6,534 nt of DNA from assembly GCA_012841175.1 (NCBI GenBank), contig DUVG01000151.1:1-6534 (forward strand). The letters run 5' to 3'. Shown here piece after piece: positions 5,449 to 6,534 of this stretch. The notes under the pieces are model-generated. The model saw nothing but the letters and a program-made list of their open reading frames with translations, was not told the DNA's origin and ran no database searches. The position numbers and the translations under genes were made by a program. Source of the DNA: Clostridium sp. GTDB lineage: Bacteria; Bacillota; Clostridia; Acetivibrionales; Acetivibrionaceae. Within the stretch, counting starts at the first letter, position 1. Each line of letters opens with the position of its first letter.

Positions 5449-5589
5449 ATGTTTTACACAGGAAAAAGAGTTAAGTATTTTGATAGTGATGTAGTTGTCT
5501 TAAGTTGGCAAGAAAATGAAGTTTTAATTTTCATCGAAGAGGACTATGTTAAATGGGTAGACAGCTCACTCATAGAATTCATTCAATAA
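5449..5589 (+). CDS. Hypothetical 46-residue acidic protein
   Basis: This protein is not recognised. It reads from ATG at 5449 to TAA at 5587-5589, starting MFYTGKRVKYFDSDVVVLSW and ending DSSLIEFIQ. The ribosome-binding site AGGAGG 6 bases before the ATG is ideal, a TATAAT box lies about 30 bases upstream and a strong terminator lies 80 bases downstream. Together these form a complete small transcription unit, the main reason for calling it real. The protein is acidic and rich in Val, Ile, Tyr and Trp in alternating patterns that suggest a small all-beta fold. It has no cysteine, signal peptide or membrane helix. It is transcribed toward rubredoxin and away from the STAS gene, so no function can be inferred from context. 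Confidence 0.7.
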   Translation: MFYTGKRVKYFDSDVVVLSWQENEVLIFIEEDYVKWVDSSLIEFIQ

Positions 5590-5668
5590 TCCACTAGAAA
5601 TACTTAGCATAAATGCACTTACTACATTAAAAGATGTTTAGACCTGTTCCAAAAAGCTAGCCTCAATC

Positions 5669-5707
5669 AAAAAGACTACCTCTAATTAACTAGAAGGCAG
5701 TCTTTTT
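5669..5707. terminator. Bidirectional terminator between the 46-residue ORF and rubredoxin
   Basis: AAAAAGACT (5669-5677) pairs with AGTCTTTTT (5699-5707). After one mismatch the stem extends with CCT/AGG. T-runs follow the stem on both strands, so it can end the plus-strand ORF (80 bases past its stop) and rubredoxin from the other side (about 45 bases past its stop). Confidence 0.85.
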
Positions 5708-5751
5708 ATCTCATCACATATTAGCTTAAGAAACACAAATAATTCTCATCC

Positions 5752-5910
5752 TTAAGCTTTTTCAAATAAATCCTTTCCAACACCACATACAGGGCATACC
5801 CAATCATCTGGAATATCCTCAAATGATGTGCCTGGTGCAACTCCATTGTCTGGATCTCCTTCTGCTGGATCATATATGTATCCACATGCTGTACAAAGAT
5901 ATTTGTCCAT
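5752..5910 (-). CDS. Rubredoxin
   Basis: This is a small cytoplasmic electron carrier with one iron held by four cysteines. In anaerobes it typically passes electrons to oxygen- and peroxide-detoxifying enzymes. The 52-residue length is exactly typical. The two metal-binding knuckles are clear: YLCTACGYIYDP (Cys6, Cys9) and WVCPVCGVGKDLF (Cys39, Cys42), with the conserved central GDPDNGVAPGTSFEDIPDDW. It starts at the ATG at 5910, with AGGAG 11 bases upstream. It appears monocistronic, with its own consensus promoter and a terminator, and no obvious redox partner gene lies beside it. A longer reading frame over the same bases (5721-5921) is only a shadow of this gene. Confidence 0.97.
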   Translation of the reverse strand: MDKYLCTACGYIYDPAEGDPDNGVAPGTSFEDIPDDWVCPVCGVGKDLFEKA

Positions 5911-5944
5911 GTTAACATCAACTCCTGTTCAGATTTTTAATTCC

Positions 5945-5973
5945 ATTATATACTTCTCTTGTCTTTAGTGCAA
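5945..5973 (-). promoter_or_regulatory. Sigma-A promoter of rubredoxin
   Basis: On the minus strand TTGCAC (5968-5973) and a perfect TATAAT (5945-5950) are separated by exactly 17 bases. The predicted start, near 5938, is about 28 bases before the ATG. Confidence 0.75.
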
Positions 5974-6230
5974 TTCTAAAATTTTTATTTTTTTTGGTCG
6001 TATCTCTATTATGTGCTTTTTTATCTTTATAAATTCTACTGCCGTTTTATTTTATATGCTCATCCATATATAAAAAAATTATCAGATCTTTTAATATCTA
6101 TAAATAGATTTGTAATAATATTAAAACACTATACCGATATACATTATGTGAAGAAATCACTTACATGCGTGCCTTTATTTTGTTTCTTAGGCACATACAG
6201 CTTGTTTAAATACTCTTAAGGAGGTACATT
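5974..6230. other. Divergent intergenic region upstream of the chemoreceptor
   Basis: Together with the rubredoxin leader and promoter this makes a gap of about 320 bases between divergent genes. It is AT-rich and holds a possible SigD-type promoter (6113-6140) and a leader hairpin in which GTGCCT (6169-6174) pairs with AGGCAC (6189-6194). An open frame at 6013-6219 has no ribosome-binding site and poor composition and is not considered a gene. Confidence 0.5.
6113..6140 (+). promoter_or_regulatory. Possible SigD (FliA-type) motility promoter
   Basis: ACCGATAT (6133-6140) differs by one base from the SigD -10 consensus GCCGATAT. TAAT lies 16 bases upstream (6113-6116), compared with consensus TAAA and 15-16 spacing. 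Chemoreceptor genes are usual SigD targets, which supports the call. The start would be near 6147, giving a leader of about 84 bases. Confidence 0.5.
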
Positions 6231-6534
6231 ATGAAATGGTTTTTAAATTTAAAGCTCGGACTTAAACTGTCATTGGTCATTACGCTGGTGATGCTCATCT
6301 CATTTTCTTTTCTAGGGTTATATGCATATTTTACGGCCCAAAGTTTGTTGACGACAAATATAAACATGTTTTATTCTTCAAGTGCACAAGAAGCAGCGAA
6401 ACAGATCCGGCATATTCTCAATATTGAATTGACTAAGATAGAGAGTATTGCCGCAAGACCTGAAATAAAGACCATGGACTGGAGTGTTCAGGAGAATGTC
6501 CTCAAACAAGAAGTAGAAAGAATCGGTTCTATGA
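6231..6534 (+). CDS. Methyl-accepting chemotaxis protein, dCache type (N-terminal part)
   Basis: The 101 visible residues start MKWFLNLKLGLKLSLVITLV. They show a short basic cytoplasmic end, one membrane helix (about 12-34) and the start of an extracellular sensor. The long helix containing AAKQIRHILNIELTKIESIA, followed by ARPEIKTMDWS, is typical of double-Cache sensor domains in clostridial chemoreceptors, which bind small molecules outside the cell. The second membrane helix, HAMP and signalling domains would lie past the right edge. Without them a dCache sensor kinase or diguanylate cyclase cannot be fully excluded, though the possible SigD promoter favours a chemoreceptor. The start is fixed by AAGGAGGT at 6218-6225. 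Codon use looks more GC-rich than in the genes to the left. Confidence 0.8.
   Translation, partial: MKWFLNLKLGLKLSLVITLVMLISFSFLGLYAYFTAQSLLTTNINMFYSSSAQEAAKQIRHILNIELTKIESIAARPEIKTMDWSVQENVLKQEVERIGSM

Noticed and set aside
5721..5921. Minus-strand open frame of 66 codons starting TTG-ATG
   Set aside because: It overlaps rubredoxin in another frame. The rubredoxin frame has all four metal-binding cysteines and the correct length.
6013..6219. Plus-strand open frame of 68 codons before the chemoreceptor
   Set aside because: No ribosome-binding site and AT-driven Phe/Tyr/Ile-rich composition. It also overlaps the likely promoter and leader of the downstream gene.

Overview
The window is AT-rich and looks like the chromosome of an anaerobic, low-GC Gram-positive bacterium, most likely Clostridium or a close relative. 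Three things point there: the Firmicutes gene order SRP RNA - dnaX - ybaB - recR, a clostridial-type rubredoxin, and an AgrD-type peptide gene. The species cannot be named from the sequence alone.

Region 1 (1-2732, minus strand) is the conserved housekeeping block. In transcription order it holds a strong sigma-A promoter, the large (Alu plus S domain) signal recognition particle RNA, a terminator hairpin, dnaX (DNA polymerase III tau subunit), ybaB (nucleoid-associated protein) and the 5' end of recR. An A7 tract in the dnaX linker would, if slipped, give a product about the length of E. coli gamma.

Region 2 (2733-3551) is mostly non-coding. It contains one candidate 50-residue ORF with a TTG start and a cluster of hairpins, including the terminator of the following unit.

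Region 3 (3552-5073, minus strand) is the most unusual part. A STAS-domain anti-sigma-factor antagonist is followed by a seven-helix AgrC-like membrane protein that ends in a short helical stub with no phospho-acceptor histidine and no ATPase domain. A 40-residue AgrD-like precursor follows, with a predicted all-phenylalanine thiolactone ring (Cys-Phe-Phe-Phe-Phe). No agrB protease gene and no agrA regulator gene lie nearby. This looks like an orphan, possibly non-kinase, peptide-signalling module.

Region 4 (5074-6534) holds a 46-residue unknown protein (plus), rubredoxin (minus) and a bidirectional terminator between them. It ends with the start of a dCache chemoreceptor (plus), preceded by a possible motility sigma factor (SigD/FliA-type) promoter.
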